Shown here piece by piece: positions 15,916 through 24,132 of a DNA stretch of 64,000 nucleotides. The notes beneath the pieces are model-generated. The model did no database searches and had not been told where the DNA came from. It saw only the letters and a list, made by a program, of their open reading frames with translations. The translations under genes were made by a program, and so were the position numbers. The stretch is from DAOQVR01 sp035341665 (GTDB taxonomy: Bacteria > Chloroflexota > Anaerolineae > JAAYZQ01). Each line of letters opens with the position of its first letter. The stretch's first letter is position 1. Location: positions 1 through 64,000 of the forward strand of contig DAOQVR010000008.1 in NCBI GenBank assembly GCA_035341665.1, in the 5' to 3' direction.

Positions 15916-15943
15916 TTATACCACATACAACAAGGGTTGTCAA
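15915..15943 (-). promoter_or_regulatory. Sigma-70 promoter of the csoR-copZ-copA-(Sec-DsbA) operon
   Basis: A perfect -35 TTGACA (15943-15938) and -10 TATAAG (15920-15915) are separated by 17 bases. Transcription would begin inside the CsoR-like palindrome. This is one of the strongest promoter matches in the window, as expected for a tightly repressed efflux operon. Confidence 0.85.
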
Positions 15944-16163
15944 GAGCGCAAGGGGGCTTTGCGCAGACTGGGCCGGTCGGGAGCTGCGGCGAGCCGCCTC
16001 AACATGGCACCTAGGCCTGCCTGACAGACTGGCGCCACCCAGGGTTGCTCTATGAGCGGTTTGCTGGCATACTGCGAGCTGAGCGTGCCACCGTCGTCAG
16101 GGAGTATGCCTGTGGCGCGAGTGAGCTTTGCTACCGCAGCGAAGCGACAGCCCGGAGGCCGAA

Positions 16164-17537
16164 ATGTTGGACTGCGCGATCGTGGGTGGGACCCTTGTCA
16201 CCGCCGAGGGAACTAGTCAGACCGACCTCGGTGTCCTCTCTGGCAAGATTGTCCAGCTGGGGCGTGGATTGCATGGCCGGCGCGAAATCGATGCCAGCGG
16301 GATGCTGGTGTTACCGGGTGCAGTGGACGAGCATGTACACCTGGAGCTGCCGGTTGCCGGCACAGTGTCGAGCGACGACTTTTACAGCGGCACCGTAGCC
16401 GCTGCATTTGGTGGAACGACCACCGTTCTTGACTTTGTCGAGCCAGCGCCGGGCCAGCCTTTGGAGGAAGCTCTTGGGCTGCGACGTTCCCTCGCTGATC
16501 CAAAGGTCACAATCGACTACGGTCTGCACATGACGCTTTCCCGCGCTGATCCGGCAACACTGGCGCAAATCCCGGGCTGCATGCGGGCAGGCTCGTCCAG
16601 TTTCAAGCTCTACATGGCTTACGAAGGACTCTGGCTCAACGATGGCGCCCTCCTAAGAGCGCTTGAGGCGGTGCATGCGCATTCGGGCCGTGTGCTCGTC
16701 CACGCAGAGAACCACCACGCCATCTCCTACTTGGTGTCAAAGGCACTGGCTTCAGGGCATATCGGGCCGGACAGCCATGCACACACTCGCCCAACGATCC
16801 TCGAGGCCGAGGCCATACACCGACTGCTCGCACTGGCAGAGGTGGCGGGCTCACAGGTCATGGTAGCTCACGTCTCCTGTGCCGCAGGGCTGGCGGAGGT
16901 GCAGAGAGCGCGCTCTCGCGGGCAGACAGTGTGGATTGAGACCTGCCCCCACTACCTGACCCTTGACGAGAGGGAATACAGCCGCCCTGGGTTCGACGGC
17001 GCAAAGTTCGTCGTCTCCCCTCCGCTGCGAACGGAGCAAGACCGGAACTCGCTGTGGGCGGGCCTGGCGGCGAGAGAGGTCGACACAGTGGCCACAGATC
17101 ATTGCCCCTTCTTCTTTTCGCGGCAGAAGACACTTGGGCGCAGCAACTTCTCTCTCATCCCTGGAGGTGCGCCAGGCATCGAGACTCGACTCATGCTGCT
17201 CTACGAATTGGGGGTTCGCGCCGGGCGCCTTGCCCCGGAGCGGTGGGTTGAGGTCTGCTGTACAGAGCCAGCCCGTCGCTTCGGCCTAGCACCGAGGAAG
17301 GGTACCTTGGCGATTGGGGCAGATGCTGACATCGTGGTCTGGGACCCGGGGCGGCAAGTGACTCTCTCCTTTGCGACGCTGCACCAGAATACCGACTATA
17401 CGCCCTACGAGGGGCTGACTGTGCAGGGCTCCCCAGTGACAGTCCTCGTGCGCGGGCGAGTCGTGGTGGACGATGGACGCTTCCTAGGGGAGGCAGGGCA
17501 GGGTCGGTTTCTCAGAATGGTGCCTGCCCGGAGCTGA
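16164..17537 (+). CDS. Hydantoinase / dihydropyrimidinase-family cyclic amidohydrolase
   Basis: These dinuclear metal enzymes open cyclic amides such as hydantoins and dihydropyrimidines. The 457-residue protein has the expected ligands: His57 and His59 (DEHVH), the carboxylated lysine candidate Lys148 (SSSFKLYMAY), His180 (VHAEN), His236 (VAHVSCAAG) and Asp312 (TDHCPF). The length fits. The ATG at 16164 has GGAGG nine bases upstream, and translation from the upstream in-frame ATG would add an unrelated 12 residues. It stands alone, convergent with the next gene. The substrate (hydantoin, dihydrouracil or another) cannot be decided from sequence. Confidence 0.9.
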   Translation: MLDCAIVGGTLVTAEGTSQTDLGVLSGKIVQLGRGLHGRREIDASGMLVLPGAVDEHVHLELPVAGTVSSDDFYSGTVAAAFGGTTTVLDFVEPAPGQPLEEALGLRRSLADPKVTIDYGLHMTLSRADPATLAQIPGCMRAGSSSFKLYMAYEGLWLNDGALLRALEAVHAHSGRVLVHAENHHAISYLVSKALASGHIGPDSHAHTRPTILEAEAIHRLLALAEVAGSQVMVAHVSCAAGLAEVQRARSRGQTVWIETCPHYLTLDEREYSRPGFDGAKFVVSPPLRTEQDRNSLWAGLAAREVDTVATDHCPFFFSRQKTLGRSNFSLIPGGAPGIETRLMLLYELGVRAGRLAPERWVEVCCTEPARRFGLAPRKGTLAIGADADIVVWDPGRQVTLSFATLHQNTDYTPYEGLTVQGSPVTVLVRGRVVVDDGRFLGEAGQGRFLRMVPARS

Positions 17538-17566
17538 CAAGGTGCCTGAGGAAGCGGCGCGAGCTC

Positions 17567-18031
17567 CTACCCAGCCGGCACGAGAAGGCGCGGCCCCAGA
17601 CAACCGGTCACCTTGTCCAACAGGGCCGTCGGCCCCAGAAGAGAGTGCGCATAGAAATCGACGCGCCCGCGATTGGGACTGCCGACGCGCTGCAGGTGCC
17701 AAATACGGTCGTCTCCAGTGGAGTTGAGCAGGAGAATGGGCAGACCGCCCGCACTGGTTAGCGCTCCCAGCCTATCCGGCAGATCGAGGGAGTCCAAGTA
17801 GTCGGAGAGGTCCACTATGGCGAGGTCTGCTGAGGCAGATAGAATCGCCTTCTCTGCTTGGCTCCAGTCGGTGAGCAGCACCGTGTCGTAGCCCGCCAAC
17901 TGCAGCAGATCCACCACGCCCTCAAGCCACGAGGAGGCATTTCCAGCCACGACGATACGAGCACGGGAGCCCCTCGCGCCGTTTCCCAGCCGGGCCGTGT
18001 CGCCCGTTTCCTGCGCCGTGCTGCAGTCCAT
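17567..18031 (-). CDS. Pseudo-receiver (response-regulator-like) protein
   Basis: The 154-residue protein resembles a receiver domain: a beta strand ARIVVAGN, a helix WLEGVVDLLQLAGYD, a central ADLAIVDLSD with the candidate phospho-Asp, and PILLLNSTG in place of the usual beta4-Thr strand. The acidic pair after the first strand is missing (GN instead of DD), so phosphorylation is doubtful. There is no output domain. It is encoded 109 bases downstream of the LuxR-type regulator, on the same strand. It may act as a partner or decoy of that regulator. This is a weak family call. Confidence 0.55.
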   Translation of the reverse strand: MDCSTAQETGDTARLGNGARGSRARIVVAGNASSWLEGVVDLLQLAGYDTVLLTDWSQAEKAILSASADLAIVDLSDYLDSLDLPDRLGALTSAGGLPILLLNSTGDDRIWHLQRVGSPNRGRVDFYAHSLLGPTALLDKVTGCLGPRLLVPAG

Positions 18032-18140
18032 GGGGCCATGATAACATACGTCTCCCGACTATTGTATCCCCCCCAAGGAGGATGTTGAGACGTAGATCGC
18101 ACTCATCCATGGCCTACTGCAGGGCCAGCCGCTCTAGAGC

Positions 18141-18797
18141 CTATTGCACCTCAGGCGTTAGGCCCAGCCGCTGCGCAAAGAGGCGCAGGTCAGCCTTGTT
18201 GCTCAGCTTGAGTTTCGAGTAGATATTGCGGAGATGGGTCTTGATCGTTTTCTCACTGAGGAACAGCGCCTCAGCGATCTCCGAGTTCCGCAGACCGTGC
18301 CCGGCCAGACGAAAGACGTCCCTCTCGCGCGGGGTAAGAACCGCCAATGCCTCGTCGCTGAGTTCGCTCTTTTCTCGAACGCGGCTCAACTGCTGGACGA
18401 CCTTGGCCGCGACCGATGGCGCAAGCAAAACCTCTCCCCTGAACACCGACCGGATGCCCTCTGCGAGCCGCCCGACGTCTATGGTCTTGAGCACATAGCC
18501 CGATGCTCCGGACACGAGTGCAGAGGTGATCTCCTGCTCATTGTCGTAAGCCGACAGGATAAGCACACGGCTCGACGGACTGACCTCGAGCAACTGCCGG
18601 CAGAAGGTGGCCCCGTTCCCATCAGGCAGGTGCAGGTCGAGCAGAATCACGTCTGGCGAGTCCACTGCCACGAAGCCAAGCGCCTCCTTGCCGCTGCTTG
18701 CCTCCCCGATTACGCTTAGGTCGGGCTCCATCTCAAGCAGAGCGCGCAGTCCTTCACGAAAGACAACATGGTCATCGACGATCAGAAGTGTGAGCAT
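18141..18797 (-). CDS. NarL/LuxR-type two-component response regulator
   Basis: The 218-residue protein has a receiver domain with the acidic pair Asp8-Asp9, phospho-Asp54 (VILLDLHLPDG), a switch Ser (LILSAYDN) and Lys (GYVLKTIDVG). A LuxR-type helix-turn-helix follows (LTPRERDVFRLAGHGL, then KTIKTHLRNIYSKL). The ATG at 18797 has GGGAGGG 8-14 bases upstream and starts at the first beta strand. No histidine kinase is adjacent; the nearest, at 30699-32111, is distant. A dyad at 18844-18867 upstream could be its own binding site. Confidence 0.9.
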   Translation of the reverse strand: MLTLLIVDDHVVFREGLRALLEMEPDLSVIGEASSGKEALGFVAVDSPDVILLDLHLPDGNGATFCRQLLEVSPSSRVLILSAYDNEQEITSALVSGASGYVLKTIDVGRLAEGIRSVFRGEVLLAPSVAAKVVQQLSRVREKSELSDEALAVLTPRERDVFRLAGHGLRNSEIAEALFLSEKTIKTHLRNIYSKLKLSNKADLRLFAQRLGLTPEVQ

Positions 18798-18843
18798 AGC
18801 CGTCCCTCCCGACGCCCAGGCAAGCCTCGGCTGTATTTGGACT

Positions 18844-18867
18844 CCAACACTGTCGTGCAGTGTTTGG
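18844..18867. promoter_or_regulatory. Dyad-symmetric site upstream of the response regulator
   Basis: CCAACACTG and CAGTGTTTGG form near-perfect arms around a 5-base centre (TCGTG), 47 bases before the regulator start. Size and symmetry suit a dimeric LuxR-type regulator. No T-run follows, so it is not an obvious terminator. Confidence 0.4.
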
Positions 18868-19347
18868 CTCACGGCTGAGTTGGCTCGGGCCGGTCTGGTC
18901 AGGCACGCCGTGCTGATCCTGCGACGAGAGATGCAGAGTGCGCGGACTCCTCAGGCAGACTCAGCGACGAGCTGTTGCCCAACATCGAATATCTCCTGCA
19001 GTGCCCGAGGTGCCAAGACATTGCTCCTTCTCGAGCCTATGGCGCATGGGACCCAGCCAGCCGGTTCACGCACTGAGGAAGGGCGGCTGGCGCGACCCAG
19101 ATCTCGCGCAGGACTCGTGCCGTGCACCGGTTTCTGCAATCCACTACTCAATTCGGCCGCTTGCACAGGCTTGCTACTCAACTCAGTGTACGCCTATCCT
19201 TTTCAATGCACTACCGCCGGTATTATACCAGATTGTCACGGCAACTCAAGTTCGGCAATGTTGCGTTTTCGGCTCGCGGTGCTATACTTGACACCGTAAC
19301 GCCTAAGCCTGCTCTGTGTTCTTTCAGGTTGTTCGCCGGAGGACGCG
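18868..19347. other. Intergenic region without a supported gene
   Basis: About 480 bases lie between divergent genes. No frame on either strand combines a start, a ribosome site and recognisable protein homology. A minus-strand frame ending near 18951 carries ALQEIFDVGQQLVAESA, faintly like the start of a sensor-kinase GAF region, but it stops at once. The right end holds the promoter of the flavoprotein gene. Confidence 0.5.
19261..19288 (+). promoter_or_regulatory. Promoter of the flavoprotein / dehydratase genes
   Basis: TTGCGT (19261-19266) and extended -10 TGCTATACT (TATACT at 19283-19288) are spaced 16 bases apart. This leaves a leader of about 50 bases before the ATG at 19348. Confidence 0.6.
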
Positions 19348-20262
19348 ATGCCGATCCTCGTCTTGGGACTGGTGGGCTCGGCGCGGCCATGGGGCAACTC
19401 AGAGCTCTTGGTTCGCCATGCCTTGCTTGCTGCGCAGGCTCACGGAGCCCACGTACGGCTTGTTCGCTCGACCTCGCTACGCATCCAGCCATGCACTGGC
19501 TGCATGCGGTGCGTGATCGGGGGCCATCCCTGTCCACTAGACGACGACATGGAGTGGCTCATTGGGACAGTCGAGGCGGCGGGTGCACTCGTGCTGAGCG
19601 CTCCGACATACTGGCTGGGGCCTGCCGCCCAAGTCAAACTTGTCCTCGACCGGCTCCTCATGGTCACTGGCCGCGTCAACCGGCCGCTCCCGCCCGAGCG
19701 CCCTGCCCTGACAGTGGCTACCGCAGGCCTGCAGGCCTGGCGCGGAGTGGCATTGCCGTTCCTCAACGCCCTTGTCGCAGGCTTTGGATACCGACCGATA
19801 GAGAGCTTGGTAGCCATTGGGCCGGGTCCAGGTGAGGTGCTTATGGACGTAGGGCTCATGGCACGAGTCTGGGAGGCCGGCCGCCGGCTGACCCAGCCAG
19901 CGGCCGAACCGGAGGCAGCACTTGCCGGCATGCAGGGATGCCCGTTCTGCGGGTGTGAGGCAGTCCTGCTGGAGGCTAACCGAGCCGTGTGCCCGATTTG
20001 CGGCTGCGAGGCCGCTGTGGAGATTCGAGACGGCAGCTTCCATCTGCGATTCGCCTCACCGGCTGCGCATCCGCGTTGGTCTCCGGAGGGTCTCCGCGCA
20101 CACATGGTAGAGTGGGTCCAGGCGACAGGGCCCAGCTACCTGAGCCTCCGCGACAGCATCAGCGAGAGGCGAAGGCCCTACCGCCAGACGCAGATTCCGT
20201 GGCTGAACCCTCCTCAGCCAGGGGCACCCAAGGACCACGAGGCGCCTTGGCAAGGGGGGTAG
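19348..20262 (+). CDS. NAD(P)H-dependent FMN reductase-like flavoprotein with CxxCxxC and C-terminal zinc ribbon
   Basis: The N-terminal 190 residues are a flavodoxin-like fold (ILVLGLVGSARPWGNSELL, the flavin phosphate loop; LSAPTYWLGPAAQVKLVLDR). The segment PCTGCMRC (Cys49, 52, 55, with Cys62) matches the cluster-binding region of iron-sulfur flavoproteins. The C-terminal part adds a zinc ribbon (CPFCGC ... CPICGC, around residues 200-225) and about 75 further residues. The start has GGAGG eight bases upstream. It is followed after 7 bases by an HgdB-like gene, so it may supply electrons to that protein or to an unlinked partner. The electron donor and target are unknown. Confidence 0.8.
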   Translation: MPILVLGLVGSARPWGNSELLVRHALLAAQAHGAHVRLVRSTSLRIQPCTGCMRCVIGGHPCPLDDDMEWLIGTVEAAGALVLSAPTYWLGPAAQVKLVLDRLLMVTGRVNRPLPPERPALTVATAGLQAWRGVALPFLNALVAGFGYRPIESLVAIGPGPGEVLMDVGLMARVWEAGRRLTQPAAEPEAALAGMQGCPFCGCEAVLLEANRAVCPICGCEAAVEIRDGSFHLRFASPAAHPRWSPEGLRAHMVEWVQATGPSYLSLRDSISERRRPYRQTQIPWLNPPQPGAPKDHEAPWQGG

Positions 20263-20269
20263 CGCTCCA

Positions 20270-21367
20270 ATGTTGGCTTCGCTGACATCACTGCGTGCAG
20301 CCGCGCAGGTGCCCTTGAGTGAGTGGCGCACCCATTACCCGGAGTTCCGCGCCGTCGGCACACTCTGCTCGTACATGCCTGCCGAGATGATCCACGCAGC
20401 CGGCTTCGCGCCTGTGCGCGTCCGCTCGCGCGATATCCCCGACCGACAGTCGAGCTTCCGACTTCCGCCCTACACTTGCGCTCTCAGCCGGGGAGTCCTC
20501 AATCTGCTCACGGCAGGTGAGCTGGGCTGCCTGGAGGGCATGGTGTTCGCACACACTTGTGACACACTCCAGGCCATGGCAGACCTCTGCAGGCTGGATC
20601 CGACCTACCAGGGCTGGGTCGAGACCGTAATGCTGCCGGCCAACCTAGACCAGCCAACCTCTGTCCGATACCTGTCGACAGAGCTCTTGCGATTCCGAGA
20701 CCACCTGGCGCTGATCGCCGGCCGACCCCTGTGCAATGAGGAGCTAGGCGCCAGTATCAGCCTGTACGATGAAATACGGCGCCTGGCTACGGCCCTTCAG
20801 AGCTTCCGAGATCGACTGAGCGCCACCGACTACTACGCCATCATGGATGCGGGCCAATCAATGCCCCCAGGGCTCTTCCACGGCCTGCTCTCCGACCTCC
20901 TGACGGAAGTCGCCTCTCTTCCCTCCATCACCAGGGGACCCCGGGTCTTCTTGGCCGGTGCAATGCTTGACGAGCCTCGGTTGATTGGCGTTTTCGACAA
21001 CCTGGGCGCAGACATCGCTGGCGACGATCTGTGCACGGGCTACCGCCGCTTTCAGGGTCAAGTGGGCCGTTCCAGCGAACCGCTCGCTGATCTCTGCCGA
21101 TACTACATCCAGCGATTGCCGTGCCCATGCAAACGGTACGCTGGCAAGGATACGCCTCAGGTCCTGGTGGAGAGAGTGCAACAAGCGCGTGCGGAGGGAG
21201 TGGTGTTTCTGCTACCCAAGTACTGCGAGCCCCAAGCGTTCGAGTTTGCCCTGCTGCGACCGGGCCTTGAGAAAGCCCGCCTACCATACCTCGTATTGGA
21301 CATGGAAGACCAGCCCCCCCTTGAGGCGCTGTCGACTCGCATTCAGGCTTTCACAGAGATTCTCTAG
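20270..21367 (+). CDS. 2-hydroxyacyl-CoA dehydratase D-component-like (HgdB/BcrC family) protein, solo
   Basis: The 365-residue protein has the two-Rossmann-half architecture of the family, with conserved cysteine motifs GTLCSYMPAEMIHAAGF, FAHTCDTLQ, RLPCPCKRY and LPKYCEP that ligate an Fe-S cluster. True dehydratases and benzoyl-CoA reductases need a second homologous subunit and an ATP-dependent activator (HgdC-type). Neither is present nearby. It may instead be a single-subunit relative of the double-cubane cluster proteins or work with the flavoprotein encoded 7 bases upstream. The ribosome site GGGGGG is clear. Confidence 0.82.
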   Translation: MLASLTSLRAAAQVPLSEWRTHYPEFRAVGTLCSYMPAEMIHAAGFAPVRVRSRDIPDRQSSFRLPPYTCALSRGVLNLLTAGELGCLEGMVFAHTCDTLQAMADLCRLDPTYQGWVETVMLPANLDQPTSVRYLSTELLRFRDHLALIAGRPLCNEELGASISLYDEIRRLATALQSFRDRLSATDYYAIMDAGQSMPPGLFHGLLSDLLTEVASLPSITRGPRVFLAGAMLDEPRLIGVFDNLGADIAGDDLCTGYRRFQGQVGRSSEPLADLCRYYIQRLPCPCKRYAGKDTPQVLVERVQQARAEGVVFLLPKYCEPQAFEFALLRPGLEKARLPYLVLDMEDQPPLEALSTRIQAFTEIL

Positions 21368-21397
21368 GAACGCCCACGCTGGTGCATGCCAGCTCTG

Positions 21398-21406
21398 TGC
21401 TATACT
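21398..21406 (+). promoter_or_regulatory. Extended -10 element just upstream of the UbiB-like gene
   Basis: TGC-TATACT ends 7 bases before the ATG at 21414, so transcription would start at or beside the start codon (leaderless mRNA). No good -35 box is seen. The same 9-mer precedes 41071 (minus strand) and 19348. Confidence 0.5.
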
Positions 21407-21413
21407 GGCTGAG

Positions 21414-23504
21414 ATGTCCAACCCACCCCTGAGACAACCATACTCTCCCGAGTTCGTGGAAGCGGAGGTGCGACGCGCGGGTGCTCTTCGTGCTGCATGG
21501 CGCGTTCTGCAGGTTCTGAGCGTGCTTGTAGTGGTGCTGCTCCACCGGACGTTGGATCGATGGCGGTGGACCTACAGCGAGGGCGAAGCTCGAGAGGATA
21601 GGCAACGACGCCGAGCGGCTTGGCTCCTCGGCCGCATTGCCTGGCTGGGCCCTGCTTCTGTCAAGTTAGGGCAGTGCCTGGCCACGAGGCCTGACCTGCT
21701 TCCGCTATCCTACATGGATGTTCTGTCGCAACTCTATGACCAGCTTCCTCCATTCGCAAGTGAGGTCGCCCAGTCGGTTGTCGAGGACGAACTGGGCTGG
21801 AGGCCAGATGCGCTCTTTCGGCAGTTCGAACCTCGGCCATTCGCGGCGGCGAGCCTCGGGCAGGTTCATCGCGCAGTCACCTTTGGCGGGCAGGAGGTAG
21901 CCGTCAAGATCCAGCGCCCGGGCATGCAACGCGCCATTTGCCTCGACCTGGCATGGATTCGTCGGCTGGCTATGTGTATCGAGCGAAGCCCACGACTTGG
22001 CCGCGGCCAGCCATGGGTCAGCATTGTGGATGAGTTCGGCACCAAGCTCTTCGAGGAGCTGGACTACATCCATGAGGCTCACCTCACAGAGCGCTTCCGT
22101 GCCAACGTAGCCAGCCTGCCTGGCATCGACGCGCCGCGTGTGCACTGGGAGATGACTAGCCGGCGCGTGCTCACGACCGACTTTGTCTCCGGCATCAAGA
22201 TCACTGACCGAGAGGCTCTCATCACAGCAGGGGTAGACATTCGGCAGCTGCTCAGCTCTGGAGTGCGCGCGAATCTCAAGCAGCTCTTCGAGGATGGGTT
22301 CTTCCATGCCGATCCCCATCCTGGGAATCTCTTGGTGCGCCCCAAGGACGGGACATTGGTCTTCCTGGACTTTGGCATGATGGGGATCATCCATACGGCA
22401 CAGCAAGAAAAGGTCATTGAGCTGTTGGTGGATGTCGTCAACCGGCGGCCAGACCAGCTACAGGCGGACCTCATCGCCCTTGGATGTGCGCGACCAAGCG
22501 CGCGATGGGACGAGATGCTTCCTGTTGCTGACAAGGTGTTGCGGTCCATCTTTGGAGACCGTCAAAGAGCGCGCACCCTCCAAGAGGTCACGAGTGCCTT
22601 TGCTCCACTCATCTACAGGTACGGCTTCCGGATACCTTTGGACTTTGCGTATGTCGTGCGTGCCTTAATGATGCTGGAGGGGGTAGCACGCCAGCTCGAC
22701 CCTGAGTTCGACATCTTCGCCGTGTCCGCCCCGTACGCGGCACGCATGCTGCTGACCGTCCCCGGTCCGAGCCTGCGGCAGCGCCTGATGGATGAGCTCA
22801 TCACGCGTGAAGGCAAGCTGGATTGGTCAAGACTTGATCAGATAGTAGCACTTGCCTCGCAGGACGGGAGGATGCACGGAAGTCTAGAGGGGCTGCTGAC
22901 TCCGGCGCTTGACCTCCTTCTTTCGGCCGAAGGCGCTGTCCTGCGAAGTGCCCTGGTCACCGAGATACTCGCGCCCGCCGAGGTTGGCACAGAGCACCGG
23001 TTCAAGAGAATCGCGTCGCTCCTGTCGTCTGACGAGAAAGTGCCCGCCCGGCTGATCCTCGACCGAGTCGTTTCATTCCTGCTGTCTGAGCAAGGCGCTC
23101 AGACACGTGCCCAGATCGCAGAGGCGATGCGAGCTGATGGGAGCCGGAGGCTCGATCTCGAGAGCGTGGTGCTGGTCGCAGCCGCGGCCCGCCGGATTCA
23201 TCCGGATCTGCGGGCCACTAGCCTGCTAGCTTCCGTAGCCAGGTACCTGCTCTCGAAACCTGGCGAGCGAGCCCGCGCCGAGATACTGGCGACTGGGCAG
23301 AGGCGGCTCGTAGAGGCTCTGCTGCCCGGGTTTGAGCGACGCAAGAGCCTGACGCCAACTCACCCGGCCACCGCGCGCGTCACATGGCGGGAATCGACTG
23401 GCACGAGCCTCCCGATGTCTGCCTTCCGTATGGATGCGGGGCAGGGACGCCAGACGTCAGGGGGAGGGAGAGCGAAATCGGCACGAGCAACCCAAGCATC
23501 ATGA
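21414..23504 (+). CDS. ABC1/UbiB-family atypical kinase-like ATPase
   Basis: These membrane-associated proteins support quinone or isoprenoid lipid metabolism. The 696-residue protein shows the family-specific KLGQ motif (residues 84-87), the Ala-rich loop AAASLGQVH (144-152) replacing the kinase Gly loop, and the catalytic Lys165 (VAVKIQ). The HADPHPGN catalytic loop and the DFG of FLDFGMMG are also present. A hydrophobic segment near residues 30-44 probably anchors it. The C-terminal 200 residues are a long extension beyond the kinase-like core. The start is the ATG at 21414: the same frame is open farther upstream but overlaps the dehydratase gene out of frame. Confidence 0.92.
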   Translation: MSNPPLRQPYSPEFVEAEVRRAGALRAAWRVLQVLSVLVVVLLHRTLDRWRWTYSEGEAREDRQRRRAAWLLGRIAWLGPASVKLGQCLATRPDLLPLSYMDVLSQLYDQLPPFASEVAQSVVEDELGWRPDALFRQFEPRPFAAASLGQVHRAVTFGGQEVAVKIQRPGMQRAICLDLAWIRRLAMCIERSPRLGRGQPWVSIVDEFGTKLFEELDYIHEAHLTERFRANVASLPGIDAPRVHWEMTSRRVLTTDFVSGIKITDREALITAGVDIRQLLSSGVRANLKQLFEDGFFHADPHPGNLLVRPKDGTLVFLDFGMMGIIHTAQQEKVIELLVDVVNRRPDQLQADLIALGCARPSARWDEMLPVADKVLRSIFGDRQRARTLQEVTSAFAPLIYRYGFRIPLDFAYVVRALMMLEGVARQLDPEFDIFAVSAPYAARMLLTVPGPSLRQRLMDELITREGKLDWSRLDQIVALASQDGRMHGSLEGLLTPALDLLLSAEGAVLRSALVTEILAPAEVGTEHRFKRIASLLSSDEKVPARLILDRVVSFLLSEQGAQTRAQIAEAMRADGSRRLDLESVVLVAAAARRIHPDLRATSLLASVARYLLSKPGERARAEILATGQRRLVEALLPGFERRKSLTPTHPATARVTWRESTGTSLPMSAFRMDAGQGRQTSGGGRAKSARATQAS

Positions 23505-23539
23505 CTGGGCACGCGGCGCGAATGCACCACTCATAAGCA

Positions 23540-23929
23540 CTACCGAAATCCGAAGAACAGCTCCCACCACTCTCTCAGCACGGTTCCGGCCGGGAAGCCC
23601 ACCTCTGCACTCACCTGCGAGGCCTCGACCTCGGTATGAGGGGCAACTATCACGACAGGCACCTCACCGGTCTTGACCCATCCTTGGTCCCTCGCCCACG
23701 CCTCGGCTGCGGCATCCGACTCGTTGTACTCGAGCTCAGCCAGCAGAGCTTCGTGGCGCCTCTCGCCGTCTGCTATCTGTGCTTGTACCGCGCGGAGCTC
23801 ATTGCGTCGCTGCTGGCTGATGATCACCTGGCGCCCAAAATCCACGGCCAGGTAGAGAACCAGGATGCCCATGAGAATCAGCACAATCTGGCCCGAGGGG
23901 AACCCGATGCGCACGTTTCTGTGACTCAT
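23540..23929 (-). CDS. Septum formation initiator FtsB/DivIC-like protein
   Basis: The 129-residue bitopic protein has a membrane helix (GQIVLILMGILVLYLAVDF), then a coiled coil (RQVIISQQRRNELRAVQAQI and onward) and a short extracytoplasmic tail (DQGWVKTGEVPVVIV). This architecture matches FtsB/DivIC, which with FtsL and FtsQ assembles the divisome. The ATG at 23929 has GGAGGATGTG directly upstream; the longer frame would read back through the tRNA gene and is rejected. It lies downstream of tRNA-Leu and its terminator. Confidence 0.82.
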   Translation of the reverse strand: MSHRNVRIGFPSGQIVLILMGILVLYLAVDFGRQVIISQQRRNELRAVQAQIADGERRHEALLAELEYNESDAAAEAWARDQGWVKTGEVPVVIVAPHTEVEASQVSAEVGFPAGTVLREWWELFFGFR

Positions 23930-23987
23930 CACATCCTCCAAGTAGACTCTACCACAAGCCCAGCTAGATGTCAACGAAACAGGGCCA

Positions 23988-24016
23988 CAAAAGCAAGCCC
24001 GGCCCTTGCGGGCCGG
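23988..24016 (-). terminator. Rho-independent terminator after tRNA-Leu
   Basis: On the minus strand CCGGCCC, a GCAA loop and GGGCCGG form a strong 7-pair stem, followed by CTTGCTTTTGT. It lies 4 bases after the encoded CCA. Confidence 0.8.
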
Positions 24017-24020
24017 GTCC

Positions 24021-24107
24021 TGGTGCCGAAGGAGGGATTTGAACCCACATGGGCGTACACCCACTGCGCCCTGAACGCAGCGCGTCTGCCAATTCCGCCA
24101 CTTCGGC
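24021..24107 (-). tRNA. tRNA-Leu (anticodon CAG)
   Basis: This 87-base type II tRNA has the acceptor stem GCCGAAG/CTTCGGC, the D-arm GGCGGAATTGGCAGACGC, and anticodon stem CTGCG/CGCAG with loop TTCAGGG (anticodon at 24073-24071). It also has a leucine-type long variable arm, the T-arm GGGTTCAAATCCC, discriminator A and an encoded CCA (24023-24021). It starts 25 bases after the binding-protein gene. Confidence 0.97.
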
Positions 24108-24132
24108 AACTGAGATCAGCGTACCACGATCT

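Noticed and set aside
18951..19181. Minus-strand frame with ALQEIFDVGQQLVAESA
   Set aside because: The resemblance to a kinase GAF start is too short and the frame ends at once; kept only as a remark.
18607..19299. 230-codon plus-strand frame over the response regulator and intergenic region
   Set aside because: It is antisense to the regulator for its first part, low-complexity, and without a ribosome site or homology.
20985..21413. N-terminal 143-codon extension of the UbiB-like frame
   Set aside because: It overlaps the dehydratase coding region in another frame, has no kinase homology, and a good start exists at 21414.
24021..24109. N-terminal extension of FtsB through the tRNA region
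   Set aside because: It would translate a tRNA gene and a terminator; the ATG at 23929 has a strong ribosome site.
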